A stretch of 64,000 bases of DNA, from the NCBI RefSeq assembly GCF_000974485.1, contig NZ_BBOM01000005.1, forward strand, positions 186,001-250,000. Reading direction: 5' to 3'. Position numbers and translations under genes: made by a program. Origin of the DNA: Streptomyces sp. NBRC 109706 (GTDB taxonomy: Bacteria > Actinomycetota > Actinomycetes > Streptomycetales > Streptomycetaceae). This document shows, piece after piece, positions 53,118 through 62,240 of the stretch. Position 1 is the first letter of the stretch. The number at the start of each line of letters is the position of its first letter. The notes below the pieces were generated by a model. That model was not told where the DNA came from. It was given only the letters and a program-made list of their open reading frames with translations, and ran no database searches.

Positions 53118-54431
53118 CTAGCGCTGTTCGAGCGACCGGTAGTCGCGCTCCACCACGCCGGTGTAGATCTGCCGGGGGCGGCCGATCCTGGTGCTCGGGT
53201 CGGTGATCATCTCGTGCCACTGGGCGATCCAGCCGGGCAGCCGGCCCAGCGCGAACAGCACGGTGAACATGCTGGTGGGGAAGCCCATGGCCCGGTAGAT
53301 CAGCCCGGTGTAGAAGTCCACGTTCGGGTAGAGGTTCCGGGAGACGAAGTAGTCGTCGCTGAGCGCCCGCTCCTCCAGGCGGAGGGCGATGTCCAGCAGC
53401 TCGTCGGACTTGCCGAGCGCCGAGAGCACATCGTGGGCGGCGGCCTTGATGATCTTCGCGCGCGGGTCGAAGCTCTTGTAGACCCGGTGCCCGAAGCCCA
53501 TCAGGCGGACACCCTGCTCCTTGTTCTTCACCTTGCGGATGAACGCGTCGACGTCCCCGCCCTGGGCCTGGATGCTCTCCAGCATGTCCAGCACCGCCGC
53601 GTTGGCGCCGCCGTGCAGGGGGCCCCAGAGCGCGTTGATGCCGGCCGAGATGGAGACGAACAGGTTGGCCTGGGAGGAGCCGACCATCCGCACCGTGGAG
53701 GCCGAACAGTTCTGCTCGTGGTCCGCGTGCAGGATCAGCAGCTTGTCCAGCGCGTTGACCACGACCGGGTCGAGCGCGTACTCCTCGGCCGGGACCGAGA
53801 AGGTCATCCGCAGGAAGTTCTCCACATAGCCCAGGTCGTTGCGCGGGTAGACCACCGGATGGCCGGACGCCTTCTTGAAGGCGTAGGCGGCGATGGTGGG
53901 CAGCTTCGCCAGCAGCCGGATGGTGGAGATATGGCGCTGCTTCTCGTCGAACGGGTTGTGGCTGTCCTGGTAGAACGTGGACAGCGCGCTGACCACCGAG
54001 GAGAGCATCGCCATCGGGTGCGCGTCCCGGGGGAAGCCGTCGTAGAAGCGTTTGACGTCCTCGTGCAGCAGCGTGTGCTGGGTGATCTCGTCCCGGAAGC
54101 CGGCGAGCTGGTCCACGGTGGGAAGCTCGCCGTTGATCAGGAGGTAGGCGGTCTCGATGAACGACCCGTGCTCGGCGAGCTGTTCGATCGGATAGCCGCG
54201 GTAGCGCAGAATGCCGCGCTCGCCGTCCAGATAGGTGATCGAGGATTCACAGGCCGCCGTGTTGCCGAAACCGGAGTCCAGGGTCACCAGACCGGTCTGC
54301 GCACGCAGCTTGCCGATGTCGAAGCCGCGGTCGCCCACGGCGCTCTCCACCAACGGGTAGCTGTACTCCCCGTCGCCGTAGCGCACTACTACTGCACTGT
54401 CTGCATTGTCGCCGTAGCGGTTTTCGCTCAC
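53118..54431 (-). CDS. gltA: Citrate synthase
   Basis: A 437-residue type II citrate synthase (citA in S. coelicolor): LILHADHEQNCSASTVR and GINALWGPLHGGANAAVLDMLE carry the catalytic histidines, and GFGHRVYKSFDPRAK the third active-site block with the CoA/oxaloacetate arginines. It condenses oxaloacetate with acetyl-CoA. GTG 54431 has GAGGG about 6 bp upstream and gives an N-terminus 8 residues longer than usual (a NRYGDNADS insert); GTG 54443 is the longer alternative. Confidence 0.96.
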   Translation of the reverse strand: MSENRYGDNADSAVVVRYGDGEYSYPLVESAVGDRGFDIGKLRAQTGLVTLDSGFGNTAACESSITYLDGERGILRYRGYPIEQLAEHGSFIETAYLLINGELPTVDQLAGFRDEITQHTLLHEDVKRFYDGFPRDAHPMAMLSSVVSALSTFYQDSHNPFDEKQRHISTIRLLAKLPTIAAYAFKKASGHPVVYPRNDLGYVENFLRMTFSVPAEEYALDPVVVNALDKLLILHADHEQNCSASTVRMVGSSQANLFVSISAGINALWGPLHGGANAAVLDMLESIQAQGGDVDAFIRKVKNKEQGVRLMGFGHRVYKSFDPRAKIIKAAAHDVLSALGKSDELLDIALRLEERALSDDYFVSRNLYPNVDFYTGLIYRAMGFPTSMFTVLFALGRLPGWIAQWHEMITDPSTRIGRPRQIYTGVVERDYRSLEQR

Positions 54432-54523
54432 GTCATCCCTCACCGACGTAGTGCCTCTTCTTCGAGGTGCCCTGACTCTCTCCTACTGTCCCCCATCTGG
54501 CGCCAAGATGTGCACTCGGGGTC

Positions 54524-54555
54524 GGCCAATAGGCCAGTTTCTGGCACGGCGTGCC
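54524..54555 (-). promoter_or_regulatory. Two inverted repeats upstream of citrate synthase
   Basis: GGCC-AATA-GGCC (54524-54535) and GGCAC-GGC-GTGCC (54543-54555) lie in the 139-bp gap between recD2 and the citrate synthase gene; candidate control sites. Confidence 0.35.
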
Positions 54556-54570
54556 GCACCAAGTAGGACC

Positions 54571-56799
54571 TTAGGGATGTACCACCCCGGTGAGCCGCGC
54601 GTCCAGCGCCGTGCACCGACGGCCGGCGGACACGCTGCGCACCGCCTGGGCCAGCGCGCGCCGGGAACCGACGAGCACGACCAACCGCTTGGCCCGCGTC
54701 ACCGCCGTGTACAGCAGGTTGCGCTGCAACATCATCCAGGCGCTGGTGGTGACCGGAATGACCACACAGGGATACTCGCTGCCCTGGGAGCGGTGGATCG
54801 TCACCGCGTAGGCGTGGGCCAGCTCGTCCAGCTCGGCGAAGTCGTAGCCGACCTCCTCGTCCTCGTCGGTGAGGACGGTGAGCCGCTGCTCGTCCGGATC
54901 GAGGCCTGTGACCACGCCGACCGTGCCGTTGAAGACGCCGTTCGCCCCCTTCTCGTAGTTGTTTCTGATCTGGGTGACCTTGTCGCCGACCCGGAACACC
55001 CGGCCGCCGAAGCGTTTCTCGGGGAGCCCGGGACGCGGCGGGGTGATCGACTCCTGGAGCAGACCGTTGAGCGCGCCGGCGCCGGCCGGGCCCCGGTGCA
55101 TCGGCGTCAACACCTGCACATCGCGCCGGGGATCGAGGCCGAACTTCGCCGGCACCCGGCGGGCCGCCACATCGACCGCGAGCCGGCCGGCCTGCTCGGT
55201 GTCCTCCTCGACAAAGAGGAAGAAGTCCGTCAGCCCCGAAGTGACCGGCGGCAGGCCCTCGTTGATCCGATGCGCGTTGGTGACCACGCCCGACTCCTGG
55301 GCCTGCCGGAAGATCCGCGTCAACCGCACCGCCGGCACCGGGCTGCCGGGCGCCAGCAGATCGCGCAGCACCTCGCCGGCGCCGACCGAGGGCAGCTGGT
55401 CGACATCGCCGACCAACAGCAGATGCGCCCCCGGGGCGACGGCCTTCACCAGCTTGTTGGCCAGCAGCAGATCGAGCATCGACGCCTCGTCCACCACCAC
55501 CAGATCGGCGTCCAGCGGGCGGTCCCGGTCGAAGGCGGCGTCCCCGCCGGGGCGCAGCTCCAGCAGCCGGTGGACCGTGGACGCCTCGGCGCCGGTCAGC
55601 TCGGCGAGCCGCTTTGCCGCCCGGCCGGTCGGCGCGGCGAGCAGCACCTTGGCGCCCTTGGCCCTGGCCAGCTCCACCACCGAGCGCACCGTGAACGACT
55701 TGCCGCAGCCGGGGCCGCCGGTGAGCACCGCGACCCGCTCGGTCAGCGCCAGCCGCACCGCCTGCTCCTGCTCCTCGGCCAACTCGGCGCCCGTCCGGCC
55801 GGCGAGCCAGCCCAGCGCCTTCTCCCAGTCGACGCCCTGGAAGGCGGGCAGCCGGTCCTCGCCGGCGGCCAGCAGCCGCCGCAGCTGCCCGGCCAGCGAC
55901 AACTCGGCGCGGTGGAACGGCAGCAGATAGACCGCCGTCACCCTGGCGTCCGTGCCCGGCTCACCCTGCGGATCGGGCACCGGCTCCCGCACCACGCCCT
56001 CGGGATCCTCGGCCAACTCGCCCAGGCAGTCGATCACCAGGCCCGTGTCCACCTGCAGCAGCTTGACCGCGTCGGCGATCAGCCGCTCCTCCGGGAGATA
56101 GCAGTGCCCCTGGTCGGTGGCCTGCGAAAGGGCGTACCGCAGGCCCGCCTTGACCCGCTCCGGGCTGTCCTCGGGGATGCCGACCGCGCGGGCGATGCGG
56201 TCGGCCGTCAGAAAGCCGATGCCCCAGACATCCGTGGCGAGGCGATATGGCTGGTTTTTCACCACCGAGATGGAAGCGTCGCCGTACTTCTTGTAGATGC
56301 GGACGGCGATCGAGGTGGAGACCTCGACGCTCTGCAGGAAGACCATCACCTCCTTGATGGCCTTCTGCTCCTCCCACGCCTCGGCGATCAGCGCGGTGCG
56401 CTTGGGACCGAGCCCGGGAACGGCGATCAGCGCCTTGGGATCGGCCTCGATCACCTCCAGCGTCTCCGTGCCGAAGTGGTCGACGATCCGCTCGGCCGTC
56501 CTGGGGCCGATGCCCTTGATCAGCCCCGAGCCCAGATAGCGTCTGATGCCCTGGACCGTCGCCGGCAGCACCGTCGTGTAGTTGTCCACATGGAACTGGC
56601 GACCGTACTGCGCATGCGAGCCCCAACGCCCCGTCATCCGCAGCGACTCGCCGACCTGGGCCCCCAACAGCGCGCCGACGACCGTCAACAGCTCGCCGCC
56701 GCCCCGCCCCGTGTCGACCCGCGCGACCGTGTAGCCGTTCTCCTCGTTGGCGTAGGTGATGCGCTCCAGCACACCTTCCAGCACCGCACCTTGCGACAT
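54571..56799 (-). CDS. recD2: RecD2-like ATP-dependent DNA helicase
   Basis: A 742-residue SF1B 5'-3' helicase. The N-terminal OB-like region (LEGVLERITYANEENGYTVARVDT) is followed by helix-hairpin-helix repeats (YLGSGLIKGIGPRTAERIVDHFG; IAVPGLGPKRTALIAEAW), then Walker A LTGGPGCGKSFTVRSV, motif II VVDEASMLDLLL, LVGDVDQLPSVGAG and motif VI-type TIHRSQGSEYPCVVIPV/LYTAVTRAKRLVVLVG. It acts outside RecBCD; a role in stress survival or repair is known for the family. The gap to citrate synthase is 139 bp. Confidence 0.95.
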   Translation of the reverse strand: MSQGAVLEGVLERITYANEENGYTVARVDTGRGGGELLTVVGALLGAQVGESLRMTGRWGSHAQYGRQFHVDNYTTVLPATVQGIRRYLGSGLIKGIGPRTAERIVDHFGTETLEVIEADPKALIAVPGLGPKRTALIAEAWEEQKAIKEVMVFLQSVEVSTSIAVRIYKKYGDASISVVKNQPYRLATDVWGIGFLTADRIARAVGIPEDSPERVKAGLRYALSQATDQGHCYLPEERLIADAVKLLQVDTGLVIDCLGELAEDPEGVVREPVPDPQGEPGTDARVTAVYLLPFHRAELSLAGQLRRLLAAGEDRLPAFQGVDWEKALGWLAGRTGAELAEEQEQAVRLALTERVAVLTGGPGCGKSFTVRSVVELARAKGAKVLLAAPTGRAAKRLAELTGAEASTVHRLLELRPGGDAAFDRDRPLDADLVVVDEASMLDLLLANKLVKAVAPGAHLLLVGDVDQLPSVGAGEVLRDLLAPGSPVPAVRLTRIFRQAQESGVVTNAHRINEGLPPVTSGLTDFFLFVEEDTEQAGRLAVDVAARRVPAKFGLDPRRDVQVLTPMHRGPAGAGALNGLLQESITPPRPGLPEKRFGGRVFRVGDKVTQIRNNYEKGANGVFNGTVGVVTGLDPDEQRLTVLTDEDEEVGYDFAELDELAHAYAVTIHRSQGSEYPCVVIPVTTSAWMMLQRNLLYTAVTRAKRLVVLVGSRRALAQAVRSVSAGRRCTALDARLTGVVHP

Positions 56800-57136
56800 G
56801 CCCCGACGTTAACGCCTGCCACCGACAGTCGGCCCGGCGGGCCGAAGGGCCCGACGCGCCGGCCGGGCCCTTCGGCTCCCCTCCTGTCCCCACGCCCTGC
56901 CGGGCGCCCCGGGTCACCTCGGACTGAGACTCGTCCGGGCGGCGAACGGTTGCGCCACCCCCGGGCGCGCGACGAGGCACGCGCGCCGGAGCGCACGCCC
57001 CACGACCCGCGCGCCGGAGCGTGAACGCCTCGCGCAGGGTAAAGATCGCGTCACGATGGGACGGCTGTCAGGTGTCCGCACCCGGTACGCGTCCTTACCC
57101 GAGGGATCGGCCGTGCAGTTCTCGAGGAGGCGGACG
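56800..57136. other. 337-bp divergent intergenic region with strong hairpin
   Basis: No gene supported. A perfect 13-bp stem (GCCGAAGGGCCCG 56841-56853, CGGGCCCTTCGGC 56864-56876) lies just upstream of recD2 in a divergent region where no terminator is needed, suggesting a leader structure or the end of an unseen transcript. Confidence 0.55.
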
Positions 57137-59173
57137 ATGAAAGGTAAGGATCTCGCGACGGGCGAACACATATCCCGTCCCCAACCGACAGGTGTCGCCG
57201 TCGAGTTGACCGATCCGCGCGCCGCGCGCGCGGAGCTCGCCGGCGGCAAGGCGGCCGCCCTGGCCCGGGCGTCGGCCGCCGGGCTGCCCGTGCTGCCCGG
57301 CTTTGTGGTGCTGCCGGCGGGCGCCGACCAGCCGGGCGCCGATCCCGAGCGGCTGTGGCGCCGGCTGAGCGACGGGGGCCGCCGCCCGCTGGCGGTGCGT
57401 TCCTCCTCGTCCGCCGAGGACACCGCCGACTACGCGATGGCCGGCCGCTTTGTCTCCGTTCTCAATGTGCGCGGCCTCGACGCCTTCCGCGCCGCGCTGC
57501 GCGCCGTCCTGGAGTCGGCCTCGGCCGTCGAGGGGCCGCCGGCCCCGATGGCGGTGCTGGTCCAACCGATGCTCGAATGTCGCGTCGGCGGCGTGCTGTT
57601 CGGCGCCGACCCGGTCGCCGGACGCACCGACCGGCTGCTGCTCAGCGCGCTGCCCGGCGGCCCCGACCGCCTGGTGAGCGGCGCCGCGCAGGGCGAGAGC
57701 GCCCGTCTCACCCCGCGCGGCCGCCCGCTGGACGGCACGGCGACGGACCTCCTCGACCGCGCCGAACTGCGCCGGCTCGCCTCGGTGGCCCGCCGGACGC
57801 GGCGGATCTTCGGCGCCCCCCAGGACATCGAGTTCGGCTTCGCCGCCGACACCGGCCGGCTCCATCTCTTCCAGTCCCGCCCGATCACCGCCATGGGCCC
57901 ACGCCCCCCGCGCGGCGCCCGGCTGCTCGGCCCCGGCCCGGTCGCCGAGACACTGCCCGAGCCGCTGCTGCCGCTGGAGGAGGATCTCTGGGTCACCCCG
58001 CTCTCCCACGGCCTGGCCACCGCGCTCGACCTCGGCGGCGCCGCCGCCCGCCACCGGCTGCGGGCGCTGCCCGTGGTGCGCACCGTGCGGGGGCGCGCGG
58101 TGGCCGATCTCGCGCTGCTCGGCCTCGTCCCGCCGCGCAGCCGGGTGCTCGCGCTGCTCAACCCGCTGCCGCCGGCCCGCCGGCTGGCGGCGGCCTGGCG
58201 GATGGGGCGGCTGCGGGGCGCGCTCCCCGGGCTCGCCCTCGCCCTCCAGGCCGATGTGGACCGGGAGTTGGCCACCGCCCCGCCGCTGGTCGAGCTGACC
58301 CCGGCCGATCTGGTGGCCGCGCTGCGCTGGTCGCGCGGCGTCCTGCTGGCGCTGCACGCCCAGGAGGCGCTGGCCGGAGCGCTGCTCGCGGACAGCGAGG
58401 AGGCCGGCGGCGGCGCGGCGGCGGCGCTGGCCGCGCTGCGCCACGGGCGGGCCGAGGGCCTGCCCGACGCCGCGCTGGCCGCCGCCCGCCCCGAGGTGCT
58501 GGCGCTCGTCCCGCCCAGCCTGACCCGCCCGCTGCGACTGCCGGCGCTTGCCCCGACGGACGGCGGCCCGGCCCCCGGCGCGCTCACCCCGCGCGAGGGC
58601 CTGCGGCTACGGGTGCGCTGGGTGCAGGAGTTCCAGACCCGGCTGGTGCGCGAGATCGCGAAACGCAGCGTGGCGATCGACCGGATCGCGCTGCTGCGCT
58701 GGCCCGAACTGCTCGATGTGGCGCGCGGCCAGCCACTCCCCGCCGATCTGGCCTGGCGTCGTCCGCGCCCGCCGGGGGCGCCGCTGCCGGACGCGTTCCG
58801 GCTGGCCGACGACGAGGCGGTGGTGGCCAGCGAGCCGCGCGGCGCCGGCGGCGAGGGCGCGGTGGGCGTCTCGGCCGGCCGCGTCTCGGGCGTGGCCTGG
58901 GACGGCGGGGGCGAACCGCCCGCCGACGCGGTGCTGGTGGTCCGCCATCTCGACCCCGCGCTGGCCCCGACGCTGCCCTCGGTGGTCGGCCTGATCGCGC
59001 AGACCGGCAGCCCGCTCTCCCATCTCGCCGTCCTGGCCCGCGAGTTGCGGCTGCCCATGGTGACCGGAGCGGCGGCCGCCGTGGACCGCTTCCCGCCCGG
59101 CACCCGGCTGCTCATGGACGGCGGCAGCGGGGAGATCGCGGTACGCCGACTGACGTCCGAGGTGTGCGGTTGA
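57137..59173 (+). CDS. PEP/pyruvate-binding (PEP-synthase/Rph-like) phosphotransferase
   Basis: A 678-residue protein. The ATP-grasp-like N-domain shows GGKAAALARASAAGLPVLPGFVV, PLAVRSSSSAEDTADYAMAGRFVSVLNV and IFGAPQDIEFGF...LFQSRPIT. A 280-residue helical middle follows, and the C-terminal swivelling domain has the phosphohistidine motif IAQTGSPLSHLAVLARELRLPMVTGAAAAV. This order is that of rifampin phosphotransferases and PEP synthase fragments, but it is about 180 residues shorter than Rph. GAGGAGG lies 6 bp before ATG 57137. The next gene may be co-transcribed. Confidence 0.87.
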   Translation: MKGKDLATGEHISRPQPTGVAVELTDPRAARAELAGGKAAALARASAAGLPVLPGFVVLPAGADQPGADPERLWRRLSDGGRRPLAVRSSSSAEDTADYAMAGRFVSVLNVRGLDAFRAALRAVLESASAVEGPPAPMAVLVQPMLECRVGGVLFGADPVAGRTDRLLLSALPGGPDRLVSGAAQGESARLTPRGRPLDGTATDLLDRAELRRLASVARRTRRIFGAPQDIEFGFAADTGRLHLFQSRPITAMGPRPPRGARLLGPGPVAETLPEPLLPLEEDLWVTPLSHGLATALDLGGAAARHRLRALPVVRTVRGRAVADLALLGLVPPRSRVLALLNPLPPARRLAAAWRMGRLRGALPGLALALQADVDRELATAPPLVELTPADLVAALRWSRGVLLALHAQEALAGALLADSEEAGGGAAAALAALRHGRAEGLPDAALAAARPEVLALVPPSLTRPLRLPALAPTDGGPAPGALTPREGLRLRVRWVQEFQTRLVREIAKRSVAIDRIALLRWPELLDVARGQPLPADLAWRRPRPPGAPLPDAFRLADDEAVVASEPRGAGGEGAVGVSAGRVSGVAWDGGGEPPADAVLVVRHLDPALAPTLPSVVGLIAQTGSPLSHLAVLARELRLPMVTGAAAAVDRFPPGTRLLMDGGSGEIAVRRLTSEVCG

Positions 59174-59222
59174 GGGCGACGGCGAGAAGCCCCAGGAAGA
59201 CCAGGAGATCAGAGGTGCGGGC

Positions 59223-60152
59223 ATGAGATCGGTGCGGATCGCCGTCTATCTGTTCGGCGGTGTCGCCGCGTTCGGCGCGGCGGTCTATCTGGTGATCTAC
59301 CTCTACCGCTGGCAGTGGCAACGCACCCTGCTCTGCGGGGTGTTGCTGCTGGTCATCGAGGTGCTGCTGCTGGGCTTCGCGATGCTGGACCGGCTGGGCC
59401 GGCTGGAGCGCGGGGTCCGCGAGAACGACCGCAGACACGAGGAGATCCTCGCCCTGCTGCGCGCCGGCGAACGCCAGGCCGCCGCGCGCGGCGAGTCGGC
59501 GGGGAAGGACGCGCGGGCCCGGTTCTCCTGGCTGGAGGAGGGCGGCCGGACGTATGTGTTCGTGCCCGTGCTGATGGCGACGGGGGCCGCGCTGTCCGGA
59601 CTGGCCTGGGTGGTGGAACGCCTGGCCAGGGCCACCACGGCAGGCCCCGTCGGGCGCCGCCGGCTGGCCGGCCGGCTGGTCCCCCTGACGGCGCCGACGG
59701 GCGGGCCGCACGACTCGTTGACGACCGACCTGCCCAAGGAGCCCCCGCTCGGCCCGCCCCGCTGGCGCACCCCGGCGGCGGTGGCGGCCGCGCTGCTGCT
59801 CTGCGCCGGCCTGGTCGCGGTGCTCTCCGAACTGACCGAGACCAAACCGCCCGAACGCGGCCCGACCACCGCGACCTCGGTGCTGTTCACCGTGACCACC
59901 AGAAACGTGCCGGACGCCCGCGCCGACCTGGCCGCGCACCAACTCTGGGAACGCTGCCGGGACGCCACCGCGATCCCGCTCGACCAGGCCAGCATGGCCA
60001 CCCTCGACCACCAGCTCTACGCGGCGACCATCCACCCCTCGCTCAGCGACCACGACCGACACCGCCTCGTCGGCTGCCTCCAGGACACCGGCGTCGACCG
60101 CGTCCAACTCACCGTCCTGGGCACCGGCGGCATCTCCCCCGCCGACGACTGA
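59223..60152 (+). CDS. Membrane protein of unknown function
   Basis: A 309-residue protein with two N-terminal spans (IAVYLFGGVAAFGAAVYLVIYLY; LLCGVLLLVIEVLLLGFAML), a charged coiled-coil-like stretch (LERGVRENDRRHEEILALLRAGERQ), a third span (YVFVPVLMATGAALSGLAWVV) and a fourth (AAVAAALLLCAGLVAVLSEL) followed by a 90-residue extracytoplasmic-type domain with one Cys pair. No family recognised. AGAGGTG precedes the ATG, 49 bp after the Rph-like gene, so an operon is likely. Confidence 0.8.
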   Translation: MRSVRIAVYLFGGVAAFGAAVYLVIYLYRWQWQRTLLCGVLLLVIEVLLLGFAMLDRLGRLERGVRENDRRHEEILALLRAGERQAAARGESAGKDARARFSWLEEGGRTYVFVPVLMATGAALSGLAWVVERLARATTAGPVGRRRLAGRLVPLTAPTGGPHDSLTTDLPKEPPLGPPRWRTPAAVAAALLLCAGLVAVLSELTETKPPERGPTTATSVLFTVTTRNVPDARADLAAHQLWERCRDATAIPLDQASMATLDHQLYAATIHPSLSDHDRHRLVGCLQDTGVDRVQLTVLGTGGISPADD

Positions 60153-60163
60153 ACGGAGCCGGC

Positions 60164-60661
60164 TCAGCCGGCCGGCGCGCCCGGCGCCTTCGGCGTCGGG
60201 CCACCGAAGGCCAGATACAGGACCCGGTGCGCCAGCAGCCACCGCCCGGACCCGGGGCAGCGGGCGAACGTGTCCTCGTAGTGCCCCACCTGCACGGGCG
60301 GCCCGGCCGGCAGCAGCTCACCCCGGTGCTCGTCGATCCGGAAGGTGGTCAAATAACTGGTGGCGCGGGCCGATTCGGCGGAGTGCACGGTGACCCGCAC
60401 ATTGCTGGAGACGCGACGGGAGAGCCGCGACGGGGAACGACCACCGAAGTAACGGCGCAACGCCGCCCGCCCCTCGATGCGACGCTCCCCCGCCGGCCAC
60501 TCCCACACCCCGTCCTCGGTGAACAACTCGGCGGCGGCACCGGGCTCCCCCAGGTCCAGGCAGTGGACCAGGTCGAGGATCACCCGCTCGCACTCCCGCT
60601 CGACGAGCAGCCGCCGTAACGATTCCACCTCGTCGGCGCGTGCCGACACGCTTTCGCCCAT
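60164..60661 (-). CDS. SnoaL-like / NTF2-fold protein
   Basis: A 165-residue alpha+beta cone-fold protein: LLVERECERVILDLVHCLDLGEPGAAAELFTEDGVWEWPAGERRIEGRAALRRYF is the start of a SnoaL_4-type domain, ending GRWLLAHRVLYLAFG. Such proteins are ketosteroid-isomerase or dehydratase-like, or ring-hydroxylating dioxygenase small-subunit relatives; catalytic identity is not evident. It is convergent with the membrane protein gene, 11 bp apart. Confidence 0.85.
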   Translation of the reverse strand: MGESVSARADEVESLRRLLVERECERVILDLVHCLDLGEPGAAAELFTEDGVWEWPAGERRIEGRAALRRYFGGRSPSRLSRRVSSNVRVTVHSAESARATSYLTTFRIDEHRGELLPAGPPVQVGHYEDTFARCPGSGRWLLAHRVLYLAFGGPTPKAPGAPAG

Positions 60662-60723
60662 CCCCCGGGTCTACCGACCGACTCACCACCCCCTCAACCG
60701 GTTTCCCCCGGGCGCGAGCCGGG

Positions 60724-61488
60724 TCAGAGGGCGGGCGGGGTGATCGTAAAGCGGGCGTTGACCCGGGCGTTGACGGTCTGGCGGCGGGGTTCCAGATCCA
60801 GCGCCGGCGGCGGGCCCGCCATGGACCCGGAGGGCGGGGCACCGTACGCCGCGCCATAGCCGGCGGAGGCCATCTCCAACTGGGGCTCGGCCCCCGGATC
60901 GGCCAGATCGATCAGGCCGACCAACTCGGAGCCCAGCGCCTCGGCGTACTCCCGGGCCCGTTCGACGGCCTGCCGCACGGCCTGCTGCCTGGTCTCCCGA
61001 TACACCGGCGAATCCGGCCGCAGCCCCCACCAGGGGCCCGACACACTCGTCAACTCCAGATCGGCGAGCCGGGTGGTGAGTTCGCCCAGGGCCGTGAAGT
61101 CCACGATCACGGCCTGGAGATGGACCTTCCCGTGATAGGCGCGCACCCGCTCGTTACGGCCCGGCCTCAGCTCGGGGCTGATCGCGAACGCCCCGGTCTC
61201 GATCTTCTCCACCGCCTCGCCATACGACCGCAGCAGCTCAAGGGCGGCGTTGTTCCGACGAGTCAGATCGCGCAACGCGGCCCGCCGGTCGCCACCCCGC
61301 GCCCCCACCGTGATCCCGATCCGCGCCGTCTCGGGATCGACCTCAAGCCGCGCCTCCCCCCGCACCGCGACCTGCGGCGCCCCGGACCGACGCGACACCT
61401 CCGCCGACAAGCTGGACTCCGTCACACACTCCTCCTCCAGCGGCACCACCGCGCACTCCTCCGGAGGAGACGCAGAGAGGGCGCTCAT
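60724..61488 (-). CDS. SIMPL (DUF541) domain protein
   Basis: A 254-residue SIMPL-domain protein: VAVRGEARLEVDPETARIGITVGARGGDRRAALRDLTRRNNAALELLRSYG, YHGKVHLQAVIVDFTALGELTTRLADLEL and RQQAVRQAVERAREYAEALGSELVGLIDLAD. No secretion signal is visible. The function of SIMPL proteins is poorly defined (some oligomerise into cages). The start is uncertain: ATG 61488 gives a 35-residue polar N-terminus without a good ribosome site, and ATG 61566 would extend into the repeat tract. Confidence 0.82.
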   Translation of the reverse strand: MSALSASPPEECAVVPLEEECVTESSLSAEVSRRSGAPQVAVRGEARLEVDPETARIGITVGARGGDRRAALRDLTRRNNAALELLRSYGEAVEKIETGAFAISPELRPGRNERVRAYHGKVHLQAVIVDFTALGELTTRLADLELTSVSGPWWGLRPDSPVYRETRQQAVRQAVERAREYAEALGSELVGLIDLADPGAEPQLEMASAGYGAAYGAPPSGSMAGPPPALDLEPRRQTVNARVNARFTITPPAL

Positions 61489-61540
61489 GCTACAAGCGCC
61501 GCCCAACCGCCGACCCGGCAACGGCCCAAGACCGCCGAAC

Positions 61541-62240
61541 GCAGCCCCCATCGCCGCACCCCGCACCGGCCCGGCCGCCGTCCGTCAACGCCCAACGTCG
61601 CAGCCCAGCCCATGCCCGCCAGGCGCCAACCCCCGCCCGGCCGATGCCCGTCAACCATCACCAACCGCCACCCAGACGACGGCGCAAGCCCACCGACCGC
61701 AACCCCCCATCGGCTCAACCCACACCGGTCAGGCACCACCCATGTGGCGCCAACACCACGCCCCGGCCCTCGCCAGCCAGGCGGCAGCCCTCGCCCGGCC
61801 GATGCCCATGAGACACCAACACCGCAGCCCAACCCACGCCGGCCGGCCAACAACTCCGCCCCAACCACCGCCCGTCAGCCGCCCGCGCCAACCCCGCACC
61901 CGTCAGCCACCAACACCACCCCAACCACCGCCCGTCAGCCGCCCACACCACCGCCCAACCCACGCCGGCCAGGCGCCGGCGCCCGCGCCAACCGCCGCCC
62001 CAACAGCCACTCAAGCCCACCGACGGCAACCGCCTACCGCCCCAACGCAAACCAAGCATCCGCGCCGGCGCCAGGCGCCAACACCACCCCGGCCACCGCC
62101 CGTCAGACGCCAACGCCGCGGCCCAGCCCTCGCCGGCCAGGCACCCGCGCCAACACCACGCCCCGCCCCACACCCGTCAGCGGCCAACAACCGCCGCCCC
62201 GACAACCGTTCAAAAAACCCGACCGCAACCGGCCGTCGGC
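61541..62240. repeat. C-rich, G-poor repetitive intergenic tract
   Basis: About 700 bp built from recurring blocks: CCACCGCCCGTCAG (near 61866, 61926, 62095), CCGGCCAGGC (near 61966, 62130) and CGCCAACACCAC. The 27-bp block at 61861 recurs exactly 60 bp later at 61921 with two changes. The plus strand is strongly depleted in G. Open frames on both strands are low-complexity products of the repeats. It separates the SIMPL and LacI genes. Confidence 0.8.

Noticed and set aside
57137..59173. Rifampin phosphotransferase as a firm name
   Set aside because: The domain order fits, but the protein is about 180 residues short and there is no rifamycin-associated element; the substrate is unknown.
61861..61947. 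60-bp periodic repeat as a CRISPR array
   Set aside because: Only one exact period, the spacers are repeats themselves, and no cas genes are present.
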